DNA of 64,000 bases from Sphaerotilus sp. (GCA_013299055.1 JAAFKB010000002.1:34164-98163), one strand, 5' to 3'. Numbered from the stretch's first letter, positions 30,814 through 43,648 are shown. Numbers and translations are program-made. The notes: a model not told the origin generated them from the sequence alone.

Positions 30814-31002
30814 GTGAGTGGAGAGACACTGTTGTCGGCGCTTGCGCTGGTGCTGGTGATCGAAGGCTTGATGCCACTGCTTGGCCCAGCGCAGTGGCGC
30901 AAGTTCTTCGAGCAGGTGCTGGCCCTGCACGATGGCCAGATCCGCTTCATCGGACTGGCCAGCGTCCTGGCGGGCTTGCTGCTGTTGCTCTTCGTCGGCT
31001 GA
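30814..31002 (+). CDS. DUF2065 family small membrane protein
   Basis: 62 aa: LALVLVIEGLMPLLGPAQWRKFFEQVLALHDGQIRFIGLASVLAGLLLLLFVG; adjacent to hflC. Confidence 0.85.
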   Translation: MSGETLLSALALVLVIEGLMPLLGPAQWRKFFEQVLALHDGQIRFIGLASVLAGLLLLLFVG

Positions 31003-31050
31003 ACCGGGTTTCCCCGGCGTTCAGGCCTGCTACTGGAGCGTTCGCCCGGT

Positions 31051-31056
31051 AGAATC
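31051..31056 (+). promoter_or_regulatory. candidate -10 (TAGAAT) upstream of hisZ
   Basis: TAGAAT 26 bp before the hisZ start; -35 not clear. Confidence 0.35.
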
Positions 31057-31081
31057 CGCCCTTTTGATTCCCTGACCTGCT

Positions 31082-33648
<2,567 letters not shown>

Positions 33649-34206
33649 ATGTCCGCCCCGCCCACGCAAGGACAAGGAATCCACATGCTCACCGACGATG
33701 GCAAACACCTGTACGTGTCCTGGGACGAGTACCACCTGTTGATCGAGAAGCTCGCGCTCCAGGTCCACGCGTCCGGCTGGGAGTTCGACCAGATCCTGTG
33801 CCTGGCGCGTGGGGGCTTGCGGCCTGGCGACGTGATGTCGCGCGTGTTTGACAAGCCGCTGGCGATCATGGCCACCAGCTCCTACCGGGCCGAGAGCGGC
33901 ACCATCCAGGGCCGGCTTGACATGGCCAAGTACATCACCATGCCCAAGGGCGAACTCGCCGGGCGGGTGCTGCTGGTCGATGACCTGGCGGACTCTGGCG
34001 TGACACTGCAGGCTGTGGTCGATCGGCTGCGGGGCATGCCGGCGATCCGGGAGCTGCGGTCGGCGGTGCTGTGGGTGAAGGGCGTGTCGTGCTATACGCC
34101 AGACTACTACGTCGAGTCGCTGCCCACCAGTCCGTGGATTCACCAGCCCTTCGAGGAATATGACGCGATGCGGCCGGATGCGCTGAGTCGCAAGCTGTCG
34201 GTCTGA
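33649..34206 (+). CDS. purine (hypoxanthine/xanthine-type) phosphoribosyltransferase
   Basis: PRTase loop VLLVDDLADSGVTLQ, CLARGGLRPGDVMSRVFDKPLA; downstream of purA; alternative start at 33673-33685. Confidence 0.88.
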   Translation: MSAPPTQGQGIHMLTDDGKHLYVSWDEYHLLIEKLALQVHASGWEFDQILCLARGGLRPGDVMSRVFDKPLAIMATSSYRAESGTIQGRLDMAKYITMPKGELAGRVLLVDDLADSGVTLQAVVDRLRGMPAIRELRSAVLWVKGVSCYTPDYYVESLPTSPWIHQPFEEYDAMRPDALSRKLSV

Positions 34207-34211
34207 ATCAG

Positions 34212-34247
34212 AAACCTCGCTGTCTCGAAAGAGCAGCGGGGTTTTTT
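34212..34247 (+). terminator. intrinsic terminator after the phosphoribosyltransferase gene
   Basis: Hairpin cctcgctgtctc-gaaa-gagcagcgggg followed by TTTTTT. Confidence 0.7.
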
Positions 34248-34290
34248 GATGTTTTGCGCGACTTGTCGTCAGCAGTTGTCCACGTGAAAT

Positions 34291-34319
34291 AAAAAAGCCA
34301 GCTTGAAAGCTGGCTTTTT
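34291..34319. terminator. bidirectional intrinsic terminator between phosphoribosyltransferase and tRNA-Leu genes
   Basis: AAAAAAGCCAGCTTGAAAGCTGGCTTTTT: 7+ bp stem with A tract and T tract on opposite sides. Confidence 0.85.
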
Positions 34320-34328
34320 GTCTTGTGT

Positions 34329-34413
<85 letters not shown>

Positions 34414-34494
34414 CTTGAAATCCTGATTACGAACACAAACTCGGATTTCATGAGTCTGTGCAAGTGGTTGAATTCGGCGTATGCTGAATCCATT

Positions 34495-34579
<85 letters not shown>

Positions 34580-34662
34580 TTTCTTCGCGTTTCAGGAATT
34601 TCCCCTGAGCAGCGCAGAACGCTAGTGTAGCATGACTTCAAATCGAAACGCAAGGACTCTCG

Positions 34663-36909
34663 TTGAACAACAGCACTCTCTTGAATGAAGTCGATGGCAC
34701 GGTGCAAGGTCACCGGGATGGTCATGGCTTTGTGGTCCTCGACAACGGGGATGCCGACATCTATCTGGCGCCGCAGGAAATGCGTGCGGTGCTGCATCTG
34801 GACCGTGTGCGGGTGCGCGTGCTGCGGCTGGACCGCAAGGGCCGCCCGGAAGGCCGGGTGCTGGAGATCCTGGCGCGCCGCAAGACACCGATCATCGGCC
34901 GGCTGCTGCTCGAAAACGGCGTCTGGGTGGTCGCGCCTGAGGACAAACGTTACGGCCAGGACATCCTGATCCCCAAGAACGCCACGGCGAATGCGGAGGC
35001 CGGGCAGGTCGTGGCCGTGGAGCTGACCGAGCCGCCGTCACTGCACGCCCAGCCTGTGGGCCGCATCGCCGAAGTGCTGGGCGACATCGACGATCCCGGC
35101 ATGGAGATCGAGATCGCGGTGCGCAAGTACGAGGTGCCGCACCGCTTCTCGCCCGAGACGCTGGCCCAGACCGGCAAGCTGCCCGACAAGGTCCGGCCGA
35201 GCGACATGAAGCACCGGATCGACCTGACCGATGTGCCGCTGGTGACGATCGACGGCGAGGACGCCCGCGACTTCGACGACGCCGTCTACTGCGAGCCGGC
35301 CAGGGTCGGGCGCAAGAAGGGCTGGCGGCTGCTGGTGGCCATCGCCGACGTGAGCCACTACGTCAAGCCGGGCGACCCGCTCGACGACGACGCCTACGAG
35401 CGCGCCACCTCGGTCTACTTCCCGCGCCGGGTCATCCCGATGCTGCCGGAGAAGCTCTCCAACGGCCTGTGCTCGCTCAATCCGCACCAGAACCGCCTGT
35501 CCATGGTCTGCGACATGCTGGTGGACGGCGAGGGCGAGGTCACGGCCTACCAGTTCTACCCGGCCGTCATCTGCTCGCACGCGCGGCTGACCTACACCGA
35601 AGTGGCCGCCGTGCTGGCCAACACCCGCGGCCCGGAGGCCCAGCGCCGCGCCGACCTGGTGCCGCACCTGCTCCACCTGCACGAGGTCTACCGCCTGCTG
35701 CTCAGGCAGCGCGCCAGCCGCGGCGCCATCGACTTCGAGACCACCGAGACCCAGATCGTCTGCGACGAGAACGGTCGCATCGACAAGATCGTCCCGCGGG
35801 TGCGCACCGAGGCCCACCGCCTGATCGAGGAGGCCATGCTCGCGGCCAACGTCTGTGCTGCCGACTTCATCCAGGCCGGCAAGCACCCTTCGCTCTACCG
35901 CGTCCACGAAGGCCCGACGCCAGAAAAGCGTCTGGCCCTGCAGAACTACCTGCGCAGTCTTGGCCTGAACCTCACTGTCAGCGACGAGCCCACCCCTGGC
36001 GAGCTGCAGGCCCTTGCCCAGCAGACCCGCGACCGGCCTGACGCCACGCAGATCCACGCCATGCTGCTGCGCTCCATGCAGCAGGCGATCTACACCCCGT
36101 TCAACAACGGGCACTTCGGCCTGTCCTACACGGCCTACACCCACTTCACCAGTCCTATCCGGCGCTACCCGGACCTGCTGATCCACCGCGTCCTCAAGGG
36201 GCTGCTGTCGGGCAAGAAGTACGGGCTGGTGGTGAAGGCTGCCACTCCAGGGCGGCTGCCGCCGCCACCGCGACGGCGCCAGCCGGTGAAGGTGGCGGGG
36301 CCTGCGCCGCGGGTCGAGGGCATCGCGCCGCGGGATCTGGAGGCATGGGAGGCTGCGGGTGCGCACTGCAGTGCCAACGAGCGCAGGGCGGACGAAGCCT
36401 CGCGCGACGTGGAGGCGTGGCTCAAGTGCAAGTACATGCGCGACCGCCTGGGCGAGGAGTACAGCGGCACCATCAGCTCCGTCACCAGCTTCGGCCTGTT
36501 CGTGCAGCTGGACGCGCTGTACGTGGAGGGGCTGGTCCACATCACCGAGCTGGGCGGCGAGTATTTCCGCTACGACGACGTGCGCCACGAACTGCGCGGC
36601 GAGCGCACCGGCATCCGCCATGCGGTGGGTGGACGCATCCAGGTGCAGGTCAGCCGCGTGGATCTGGATGGCCGGCGCATCGACTTCCGGCTGGTGCGTG
36701 ATCCGCTGACGCCTGCGGTCGCGCCGCCCATTGCCAGGCCGGGTGGCCGCGAGCGCCAGGTCTCGGCGCAGGACGAGCTGTCGGTGCTGCAGGCCTCTGA
36801 CCGCGCCGAGCGCCGGGTAACGCGCAAGACGGCAGCGCGCAAGTCAGGTCCGCGGACCGGCAAGTCCGCGGGCAAGGCGGCCGGCAAGTCCTCCGGCGGT
36901 CAGCGTTGA
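34663..36909 (+). CDS. rnr: ribonuclease R
   Basis: TTG start; RNB domain (TIDGEDARDFDDAVYCE, YTAYTHFTSPIRRYPDLLIHR), C-terminal S1 domain and basic tail. Confidence 0.95.
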   Translation: MNNSTLLNEVDGTVQGHRDGHGFVVLDNGDADIYLAPQEMRAVLHLDRVRVRVLRLDRKGRPEGRVLEILARRKTPIIGRLLLENGVWVVAPEDKRYGQDILIPKNATANAEAGQVVAVELTEPPSLHAQPVGRIAEVLGDIDDPGMEIEIAVRKYEVPHRFSPETLAQTGKLPDKVRPSDMKHRIDLTDVPLVTIDGEDARDFDDAVYCEPARVGRKKGWRLLVAIADVSHYVKPGDPLDDDAYERATSVYFPRRVIPMLPEKLSNGLCSLNPHQNRLSMVCDMLVDGEGEVTAYQFYPAVICSHARLTYTEVAAVLANTRGPEAQRRADLVPHLLHLHEVYRLLLRQRASRGAIDFETTETQIVCDENGRIDKIVPRVRTEAHRLIEEAMLAANVCAADFIQAGKHPSLYRVHEGPTPEKRLALQNYLRSLGLNLTVSDEPTPGELQALAQQTRDRPDATQIHAMLLRSMQQAIYTPFNNGHFGLSYTAYTHFTSPIRRYPDLLIHRVLKGLLSGKKYGLVVKAATPGRLPPPPRRRQPVKVAGPAPRVEGIAPRDLEAWEAAGAHCSANERRADEASRDVEAWLKCKYMRDRLGEEYSGTISSVTSFGLFVQLDALYVEGLVHITELGGEYFRYDDVRHELRGERTGIRHAVGGRIQVQVSRVDLDGRRIDFRLVRDPLTPAVAPPIARPGGRERQVSAQDELSVLQASDRAERRVTRKTAARKSGPRTGKSAGKAAGKSSGGQR

Positions 36910-36935
36910 CACGTTGACGACAGCGTCGCCCTGCG

Positions 36936-38540
36936 TCAGCTGCCGGACGAGGGCACCAGCCGGCTGGCGATGAGTACCTCTCCCGCCGGCCTGTACTGCT
37001 CGGCGCGCAGGCCGTGCTGGTGGACGGCGTGGCGGGCGGCCCGCGCCGCGTCGTGCCAGAGTGGTGCGGCATCCGGGCGTGCCGTGCCGCCGGAGAGCTG
37101 GCTCCACAGGCCGCCGATCCAGCCTGCCAGCACGTCGCCGCTGCCCGGCGTGGCCAGCGCGGCGTTGCCACTGGCGTTGATCCAGGGGGCCTGTCCCGGT
37201 GCGGCGACCACGCTGCCCGAACCCTTGAGCACCACGACCGCACCGGTGTCGGCCGCGAGTGTGCGGGCGGCGTGCAGGCGGTCGGACTGGACCTCGGCGG
37301 TGTTGCACCCGAGCAGGCGCGCGGCTTCGAGTGGATGGGGTGTGAGCACGGTGGCCAGTCCATGGCCGTGGCGTTCGCGCAGGCGCTGGCGCAGCGTGGT
37401 GTCGGCCGCGACCGCGTTCAAGGCATCAGCGTCCAGCAGCAGCCTGGCGGCGTGCGTCAGCAGATCGGGCAGGCAGGTGCGGATCGCCCGACCGCCGCCA
37501 CAGCCTGCCACCACCGTCGCCTGTGCCAGCAGGTCCGGCGTGGGGGGGCCGGCCAGCATCAGCTCGGGGTGGACGGGGTCGAGATGCGGCGCGTCTGGGT
37601 CCAGCGGATGCGCGTACACGCGGCCCGCTCCGACGCCCAGCGCCGCACGGGCCGCCAGCAGCACCGCGCCCGCCATCGACCGGTCGCCGCCCACTACCCG
37701 CACGTCGCCGAAGCTGCCCTTGTGCTGCGCGTGGCGGCGGTCGGGCCAGGCCATGGCGGGGTGTCGACCCGTGTGCAGCCAAGCAGCGGGGGCGTGGGAC
37801 GCGAAGGGGGTGTCATGCCAGTCCAGGCCGAGTCCATCCCACCAGACTTCGCCCGCGTGGTCGCGCCCATCGGCGGTGAAGAGGCCCGGCGCCAGACCCA
37901 GCAAGGCCAGGGTCCAGCGTGCCCGCACGCAAGCGGTCTGTGGCGCCAGCGCACCGGTGTCGCCCGGCAATCCCGAGGGCAGGTCCACGGCCAGCACGGG
38001 GATGGTCGAGTCCGTGTGCGCCAGTTGTCGGATCGCCTGTGCCATGGCGCCGTCCGCTGGCCGGCTCAAGCCGCGGCCGAGCAAGGCGTCGAGGACCAGA
38101 TCGGCATGGTCGAGGTCGGTGTCGCCCAGTCCCTGGACGATCGGCACGCCCGCGTCTTGTGCGCGCTGACGGCTGGCCGCGGCATCGGGCGGGCAGGCGT
38201 GGCCGCTATCCAGGAGGTGCAGCACGACGTCTCGGCTGCTGGGGTGTTGCCGCCGGTGCAGATGCTGGTGCAACTGCAGCGCCGCCTCGAAGCCGTCACC
38301 GCCGTTGTTGCCCGGCCCCGCCAGCACGACGATCCGCCGCGCATGGGGCGCCACGGCCTGCGCCAGCCGCGCCACGCCGAGGCCGGCGCGCTGCATCAGC
38401 GTGTGCGGTGACAGGGGCGAGGCGGCGGTCGCCTCGATCTGGCGGGACGTGGCGGCGTCGTGCAGCGGCCAGCCGTCGGGTGTGGGGGCCGGGGCTGTGC
38501 CGATGCGCAGCGGGGCGGGGTGGCGGGCAGACGAGGTCAC
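36936..38540 (-). CDS. nnr: bifunctional NAD(P)H-hydrate epimerase / ADP-dependent (S)-NAD(P)H-hydrate dehydratase
   Basis: VLAGPGNNGGDGFEAA (YjeF N-terminal domain) and LATPGSGDVLAGWIGGL (carbohydrate kinase-like); GTG start at complement 38540 overlaps upstream stop. Confidence 0.92.
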   Translation of the reverse strand: MTSSARHPAPLRIGTAPAPTPDGWPLHDAATSRQIEATAASPLSPHTLMQRAGLGVARLAQAVAPHARRIVVLAGPGNNGGDGFEAALQLHQHLHRRQHPSSRDVVLHLLDSGHACPPDAAASRQRAQDAGVPIVQGLGDTDLDHADLVLDALLGRGLSRPADGAMAQAIRQLAHTDSTIPVLAVDLPSGLPGDTGALAPQTACVRARWTLALLGLAPGLFTADGRDHAGEVWWDGLGLDWHDTPFASHAPAAWLHTGRHPAMAWPDRRHAQHKGSFGDVRVVGGDRSMAGAVLLAARAALGVGAGRVYAHPLDPDAPHLDPVHPELMLAGPPTPDLLAQATVVAGCGGGRAIRTCLPDLLTHAARLLLDADALNAVAADTTLRQRLRERHGHGLATVLTPHPLEAARLLGCNTAEVQSDRLHAARTLAADTGAVVVLKGSGSVVAAPGQAPWINASGNAALATPGSGDVLAGWIGGLWSQLSGGTARPDAAPLWHDAARAARHAVHQHGLRAEQYRPAGEVLIASRLVPSSGS

Positions 38541-39010
38541 GCGGGCTGGAGCGGCCGGGCGAGCGCCCAGGCTTCGGGTGTGAGGATGGCCACGCCCAGC
38601 GGCCGGGCACGCCGTGCGAGGCGCCGCAGGGCGTGGTCGCGGGTCAGCAGGCAAGGCGTGCGCCGGGCGATGGCCAGGTCGATGAAGCACTGGTCGTCCG
38701 GGTCGGTGCAGCGCAGCCGCTCGCCGTAGGGCAAGGGGCCTGGCGGCGGAACCGGGTGGGCCCAGGTGGCGAGGCCGGCCATCGCGGGGGCGTGGCGGTG
38801 GCTCCAGCGCAGCAGCGAGGGCCGGTGCAGCAGCCGCCCGAGGACATCGACCAGCTCCTCGTGCATCGCCGGGCTGGCGATCCAGCGCAGCTCGCCGGCG
38901 GCTACCGAACGGCCAATCGCCAGCCCGCTGTGGTGCTCGAACACCAGCCAGTCGAGCACGACGTTGGTGTCGAGGATGATGTCCTGTGGTGCGGTGGTGG
39001 CGTGTGTCAT
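38537..39010 (-). CDS. PIN-domain (PilT-type) putative toxin/ribonuclease
   Basis: IILDTNVVLDWLVFEH, conserved acidic motifs, CTDPDDQCFIDLAIARRTPCLLTRDHALRRLARR. Confidence 0.85.
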   Translation of the reverse strand: MTHATTAPQDIILDTNVVLDWLVFEHHSGLAIGRSVAAGELRWIASPAMHEELVDVLGRLLHRPSLLRWSHRHAPAMAGLATWAHPVPPPGPLPYGERLRCTDPDDQCFIDLAIARRTPCLLTRDHALRRLARRARPLGVAILTPEAWALARPLQPA

Positions 39011-40332
39011 GCGCTGCGTCCAGGCTGCAGGGCGGCTTCCACGGCCAGCGCGGCCCCCAGCAGCCGCTCGTCCTGTTCCCCGACAGCCCAGAGCATCAGG
39101 CCGACCGGCGCACTGCCCGGTCGCTGGCACGGCAGGCTGATGGCGCAGCCGTCCAGCAGGTTCACCACCGACGGGTTGCGCAGCAGGCGGGCGTTGGTGT
39201 CGAAGAAGAGTGCATCGTCGGCCAGCAGCGGCCCCAGCGGCGGCGCCACCATCGGCACGGTCGGGCTGAGCACCACGTCCACGCCGTCCAGCGCCTGGCC
39301 CATGCGCAGGATCCACTGGGCGCGCAGGCGGTGCAGGGCTGCGACGGAGGCGGGCGTGGCCGTGGCGCCTCGGCGGATGCGGGTGGCGACGCGGTGGTCA
39401 TACTGGTCGCCGCGCCGGACGATCAGGTCGTGGTGCCACGCCCAGCTTTCGGCGGCGGGCAGTCCCCCGTCCTGCTGAAGCGCCGGGAGGTCGACCAGCG
39501 GCGCCAGCGTGGTGTGGCCGATGCGGGCACCCGCGCGTGACAGGGTGGCGAGGCTGTCAGCGAAGGTGCTGGCCACTGCAGCATCCAGGCCGTCCAGGAA
39601 CAGCGGTTCGACGACGGCGAAGCGCCAGTCCGCGAGCGGGCGCAGCTGTGGCGTCAGGCGGGTGCCCGCGAGCACGCCATGCACCTCCACCGCGTCGCGC
39701 ACGGTGCGGGTGATGGCGCAGACGGTGTCCAGACTGGGTGACAGGGGCAGAGCGCCTGCGGTGGGTGTGCGACGCTGGGTGTTCTTGAAGCCGACCAGCC
39801 CCTGCAGTGCCGCCGGGATGCGGATCGAGCCGCCCGTGTCCGAGCCCAGTGCTGCCCACGCTGCCCCGGTGGCCACCGACACTGCGCCGCCCGAGGTCGA
39901 GCCGCCCGGGATGCGGGCCACGGGGTCGATCGCCGCCATCGCGGGGTTCGTGGGGGTGCCGTGGTGGGGATTGATGCCGACGCCGGAAAAGGCGAACTCC
40001 GTCATCTGCGTGCGGCCGATGAGCACGGCGCCGGCCCGGCGCAGCCGAGCCACGGCGAGGGCGTCCTCGGCGGCGTGGGGCTGGTCGGCCAGGGCGGTGG
40101 AGCCGGCGGTGGTGGTCTGTCCGGCGATGTCGAACAAGTCCTTGACGCTGACGACACGGCCATCGATCGCCGACGCAGGCTGAAGGCGCTGCAGGCGTTG
40201 CGCTGCGGCATCGGCCGCCTGCTGCGCCCCGATCGGGTCGAGTCGGACGAAGGCTGCGCAGGCCGTGGTGCGGGCCGTGTGGAGGGCGGACGCGAGGTCA
40301 GCCTGGGGGTGGACTGGATCAGTGGTGGTCAA
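39007..40332 (-). CDS. amidase (amidase signature family)
   Basis: VSVKDLFDIAGQTTTAGS, GGSTSGGAVSVATGAAWAALGSDTGGSIRIPAALQGLVGFKNT; proposed TTG start at complement 40332. Confidence 0.9.
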   Translation of the reverse strand: MTTTDPVHPQADLASALHTARTTACAAFVRLDPIGAQQAADAAAQRLQRLQPASAIDGRVVSVKDLFDIAGQTTTAGSTALADQPHAAEDALAVARLRRAGAVLIGRTQMTEFAFSGVGINPHHGTPTNPAMAAIDPVARIPGGSTSGGAVSVATGAAWAALGSDTGGSIRIPAALQGLVGFKNTQRRTPTAGALPLSPSLDTVCAITRTVRDAVEVHGVLAGTRLTPQLRPLADWRFAVVEPLFLDGLDAAVASTFADSLATLSRAGARIGHTTLAPLVDLPALQQDGGLPAAESWAWHHDLIVRRGDQYDHRVATRIRRGATATPASVAALHRLRAQWILRMGQALDGVDVVLSPTVPMVAPPLGPLLADDALFFDTNARLLRNPSVVNLLDGCAISLPCQRPGSAPVGLMLWAVGEQDERLLGAALAVEAALQPGRSA

Positions 40333-40338
40333 GGCTGC

Positions 40339-40344
40339 TACAAT
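40339..40344 (+). promoter_or_regulatory. candidate -10 (TACAAT) for the rpsB transcript
   Basis: gcTACAATctcgg about 200 nt upstream of rpsB, beginning a hairpin-rich leader. Confidence 0.45.
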
Positions 40345-40361
40345 CTCGGGGTTTTTCCGAT

Positions 40362-40423
40362 GCCGCAATCCTCTGCGGCGCGCTGACCGGTGCATGGTGC
40401 ACCGGCAGATCCCGGGCTCCGGG
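40362..40423 (+). promoter_or_regulatory. structured rpsB 5' leader (three consecutive hairpins)
   Basis: GCCGCA/TGCGGC (40362-40379), CCGGTGCA-tgg-TGCACCGG (40387-40405), CCCGG-gct-CCGGG (40411-40423). Confidence 0.55.
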
Positions 40424-40545
40424 CGGAAGAACCAATCCCGAGTCCGACTGGCTGAAGGTGTTGCGCCGAGTGCGGTGTTGACTGCGCACTGCGTGCAATT
40501 CGAGTCGGATTCTAGATCCAACCTTTGGAACCATTGGAGTTACCC

Positions 40546-41295
40546 ATGTCCTTCACGATGCGTGAAATGCTGGAAGCCGGCGTCCACTTCGGCCACCAGA
40601 CCCGTTTCTGGAACCCCAAGATGGCGCAGTACATCTTCGGTCACCGCAACAAGATCCACATCATCAACCTGGAAAAGACGGTCCCGCTGTTCCAGGAAGC
40701 CACCAAGTTCGCCCGTTCGCTGGCCGCCAAGCGTGGCACCGTGCTGTTCGTCGGCACCAAGCGCCAGGCCCGTGACATCGTCGCCGAAGAAGCGCAGCGC
40801 GCCGGCATGCCCTACGTCGACCAGCGCTGGCTCGGCGGCATGCTGACCAACTTCAAGACGGTCAAGGGTTCGCTGAAGAAGCTCAAGGACATGCAGGTCC
40901 AGGTGGAAGCCGGTCTGGAGTCGATGAGCAAGAAGGAAGGGCTGCTGTTCCAGCGTGAACTGGCCAAGCTCGAAAAGGACATCGGCGGCATCCAGGACAT
41001 GGCAGCGCTGCCGGACGCGATGTTCGTGATCGACGTGGGCTTCCACAAGATCGCCATCGCTGAAGCCAAGAAGCTGGGCATTCCGGTCATCGGCATCGTG
41101 GACACCAACCACAATCCGGTCGGCATCGACTACGTCATCCCTGGCAACGACGACTCGGCCAAGGCCGTGGCGCTGTACGCCCGCGTGATGGCCGACGCCG
41201 TCCTCGAAGGCAAGGCCCAGTCGATGAACGAAGTGGTCGAAGCCGTCGCCGCGCCGAGTTCGGACGAATACGTCGAAGAGAACGGCGCCGCCTGA
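40546..41295 (+). CDS. rpsB: 30S ribosomal protein S2
   Basis: [29 protein letters not shown] 40546. Confidence 0.99.
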   Translation: MSFTMREMLEAGVHFGHQTRFWNPKMAQYIFGHRNKIHIINLEKTVPLFQEATKFARSLAAKRGTVLFVGTKRQARDIVAEEAQRAGMPYVDQRWLGGMLTNFKTVKGSLKKLKDMQVQVEAGLESMSKKEGLLFQRELAKLEKDIGGIQDMAALPDAMFVIDVGFHKIAIAEAKKLGIPVIGIVDTNHNPVGIDYVIPGNDDSAKAVALYARVMADAVLEGKAQSMNEVVEAVAAPSSDEYVEENGAA

Positions 41296-41315
41296 GACCC
41301 CTCGGGTCGATGCGC

Positions 41316-41341
41316 AAGGGGCTGAATTCAGCCCCTTTTTT
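41316..41341 (+). terminator. intrinsic terminator/attenuator between rpsB and tsf
   Basis: AAGGGGCTGAATTCAGCCCCTTTTTT. Confidence 0.85.
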
Positions 41342-41397
41342 ACAAGATCTGAACTGATTGGGATTCGGGTCTTCACCCGAGTTCATGGAGAACTGAC

Positions 41398-42294
41398 ATG
41401 GCTGCAATTACCGCCAAGATGGTCGGCGACCTGCGCGCGAAGACCGACGCTCCGATGATGGAGTGCAAGAAGGCCCTGACCGAAGCCGATGGCGACATGG
41501 TCCGCGCCGAAGAGATCCTGCGTGTCAAGCTGGGCAGCAAGGCCAGCAAGGCCGCCTCCCGCGTGACGGCCGAAGGCGTCATCGCCGCCGCCGTGTCGGG
41601 CAACACCGGCGCGCTGGTCGAAGTCAACTGCGAAACCGACTTCGTCTCCAAGAACGACCTGTTCCTGGCCTTCGTGCAGGCATGCGCCGATCTGGTCGTG
41701 GCCCACAACCCGGCCGACGTTGCCGCGCTGTCGGCCCTGCCGCTGGCGCTGGAAGACTTCGGCCCGACGGTCGAGGACGTGCGCAAGGGCCTGATCGGCA
41801 AGATCGGCGAGAACATGGCCATCCGACGCTTCAAGCGTTACGCCGACGGTGGCCAACTGGCGCATTACCTGCACGGCGTGCGCATCGGCGTGATGGTGGA
41901 GTTCACCGGTGACGCCGTTGCCGCCAAGGACGCCGCCATGCACATCGCTGCCATGAAGCCGGCCGCGCTGTCGTCGGCCGAAGTGCCGGCCGAACTGGTC
42001 GAGAAGGAGCGCAAGATCGCCGCCGAGAAGGCGGCTGAATCCGGCAAGCCGGCCGACATCGTCGCCAAGATGGTCGAAGGCTCGGTGCAGAAGTTCCTGA
42101 AGGAAGTCTCGCTGCTGGACCAGGTCTTCGTGAAGGCTGCAGACGGCAAGCAGACCGTCGGCGCCTACCTGAAGAGCACCGGCACCGCCGCCGCTGGCTT
42201 CACGATGTTCGTCGTCGGCGAAGGCATCGAGAAGAAGCAGGACGACTTCGCGGCCGAAGTGGCAGCGCAGGTCGCGGCAGCCAAGGGCCAGTAA
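41398..42294 (+). CDS. tsf: elongation factor Ts
   Basis: [44 protein letters not shown]. Confidence 0.99.
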   Translation: MAAITAKMVGDLRAKTDAPMMECKKALTEADGDMVRAEEILRVKLGSKASKAASRVTAEGVIAAAVSGNTGALVEVNCETDFVSKNDLFLAFVQACADLVVAHNPADVAALSALPLALEDFGPTVEDVRKGLIGKIGENMAIRRFKRYADGGQLAHYLHGVRIGVMVEFTGDAVAAKDAAMHIAAMKPAALSSAEVPAELVEKERKIAAEKAAESGKPADIVAKMVEGSVQKFLKEVSLLDQVFVKAADGKQTVGAYLKSTGTAAAGFTMFVVGEGIEKKQDDFAAEVAAQVAAAKGQ

Positions 42295-42346
42295 CTTTCC
42301 TGCCCTACACTCGCGATCGTCCGAATTTCCGTTTCGAGGTCACTAC

Positions 42347-43057
42347 ATGCCCGCTTACAAACGCATCCTGCTCAAGTTGTCTGGTGAAGCCCTGATGGGC
42401 GACGATGCTTACGGCATCAACCGTGCCACCATCGTGCGCATGGTGCGCGAGGTGCAGGAAATCACCCAGCTGGGATGCGAAGTGGCGGTGGTGATCGGCG
42501 GCGGAAACATCTTTCGCGGAGTGGCCGGTGGTGCGGTCGGCATGGACCGCGCCACCGCCGACTACATGGGCATGCTGGCGACCGTGATGAACGCGCTGGC
42601 ACTGTCCGACACGATGCGCCAGGAAGGCATGACCGCCCGCGTCATGTCTGCCCTGAGCATCGACCAGGTCGTCGAACCGTATGTGCGTCCCAAGGCGCTG
42701 CAGTATCTGGAAGAGGGCAAGGTCGTCATCTTCGCAGGTGGCACCGGCAATCCCTTCTTCACCACCGACACGGCCGCCGCCCTGCGCGGCGCGGAAGTCG
42801 GCGCGCAGATCGTGCTGAAGGCGACCAAGGTGGACGGCGTCTACACGGCGGATCCGAAGAAGGATCCGACGGCCACGCGCTACGCCACGCTGACCTTCGA
42901 CGAAGCGATCAGCCGCAACCTGGCGGTGCTGGATGCGACCGCGTTTGCGCTGTGCCGTGACCAGAACCTGCCGATCAAGGTATTCTCGATCTTCAAGCCG
43001 GGCGCCCTCAAGCGCGTCGTCATGGGCGAAGACGAAGGCACGCTGGTCCACGTCTGA
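42347..43057 (+). CDS. pyrH: UMP kinase
   Basis: [44 protein letters not shown]. Confidence 0.99.
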   Translation: MPAYKRILLKLSGEALMGDDAYGINRATIVRMVREVQEITQLGCEVAVVIGGGNIFRGVAGGAVGMDRATADYMGMLATVMNALALSDTMRQEGMTARVMSALSIDQVVEPYVRPKALQYLEEGKVVIFAGGTGNPFFTTDTAAALRGAEVGAQIVLKATKVDGVYTADPKKDPTATRYATLTFDEAISRNLAVLDATAFALCRDQNLPIKVFSIFKPGALKRVVMGEDEGTLVHV

Positions 43058-43084
43058 CCGGACCGGCACCGCAGGAGCACCACC

Positions 43085-43645
43085 ATGAGCATTGCCGACA
43101 TCAAGAAGAACGCCGAAGCCAAGATGGCCAAGTCCATCGAGTCCTTCAAGAATGAACTCCAGAAGATCCGCACCGGCCGCGCCCACCCCGGCATCCTGGA
43201 CCAGGTGCAGGTCGAGTACTACGGCTCGCTGCTGCCGATCAGCCAGGTGGCCAACGTGTCGCTGATCGACGCGCGTACCATCAGCGTGCAGCCGTGGGAG
43301 AAGAGCATGGCCAAGCCGATCGAGAAGGCCATTCGCGAATCGGATCTGGGTCTCAATCCGTCCTCGCTGGGCGACCTGATCCGCGTGCCGATGCCCGCGC
43401 TCACCGAAGAGCGCCGCCGCGACCTGACCAAGGTCGTGCGCAACGCCGGTGAAGACACCCGCATCGCTGTGCGCAACCTGCGCCGCGACGCCAACGACCA
43501 GGCCAAGCGTCTCCTCAAGGACAAGCTGATCTCCGAAGACGAAGAGCGCCGTTCGGTGGACGACGTGCAGAAGCTCACCGACCGCGTCATCACTGAAATC
43601 GACCGGTTGGTACAGGCCAAGGAAGCGGAAGTTCTGGCGGTCTGA
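43085..43645 (+). CDS. frr: ribosome recycling factor
   Basis: [44 protein letters not shown]. Confidence 0.99.
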   Translation: MSIADIKKNAEAKMAKSIESFKNELQKIRTGRAHPGILDQVQVEYYGSLLPISQVANVSLIDARTISVQPWEKSMAKPIEKAIRESDLGLNPSSLGDLIRVPMPALTEERRRDLTKVVRNAGEDTRIAVRNLRRDANDQAKRLLKDKLISEDEERRSVDDVQKLTDRVITEIDRLVQAKEAEVLAV

Positions 43646-43648
43646 GCC

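Noticed and set aside
36970-38411. Plus-strand ORFs opposite nnr (399 and 465 aa)
   Set aside because: Antisense to clear YjeF-family motifs; Ser/Ala/Arg-rich translation artefacts.
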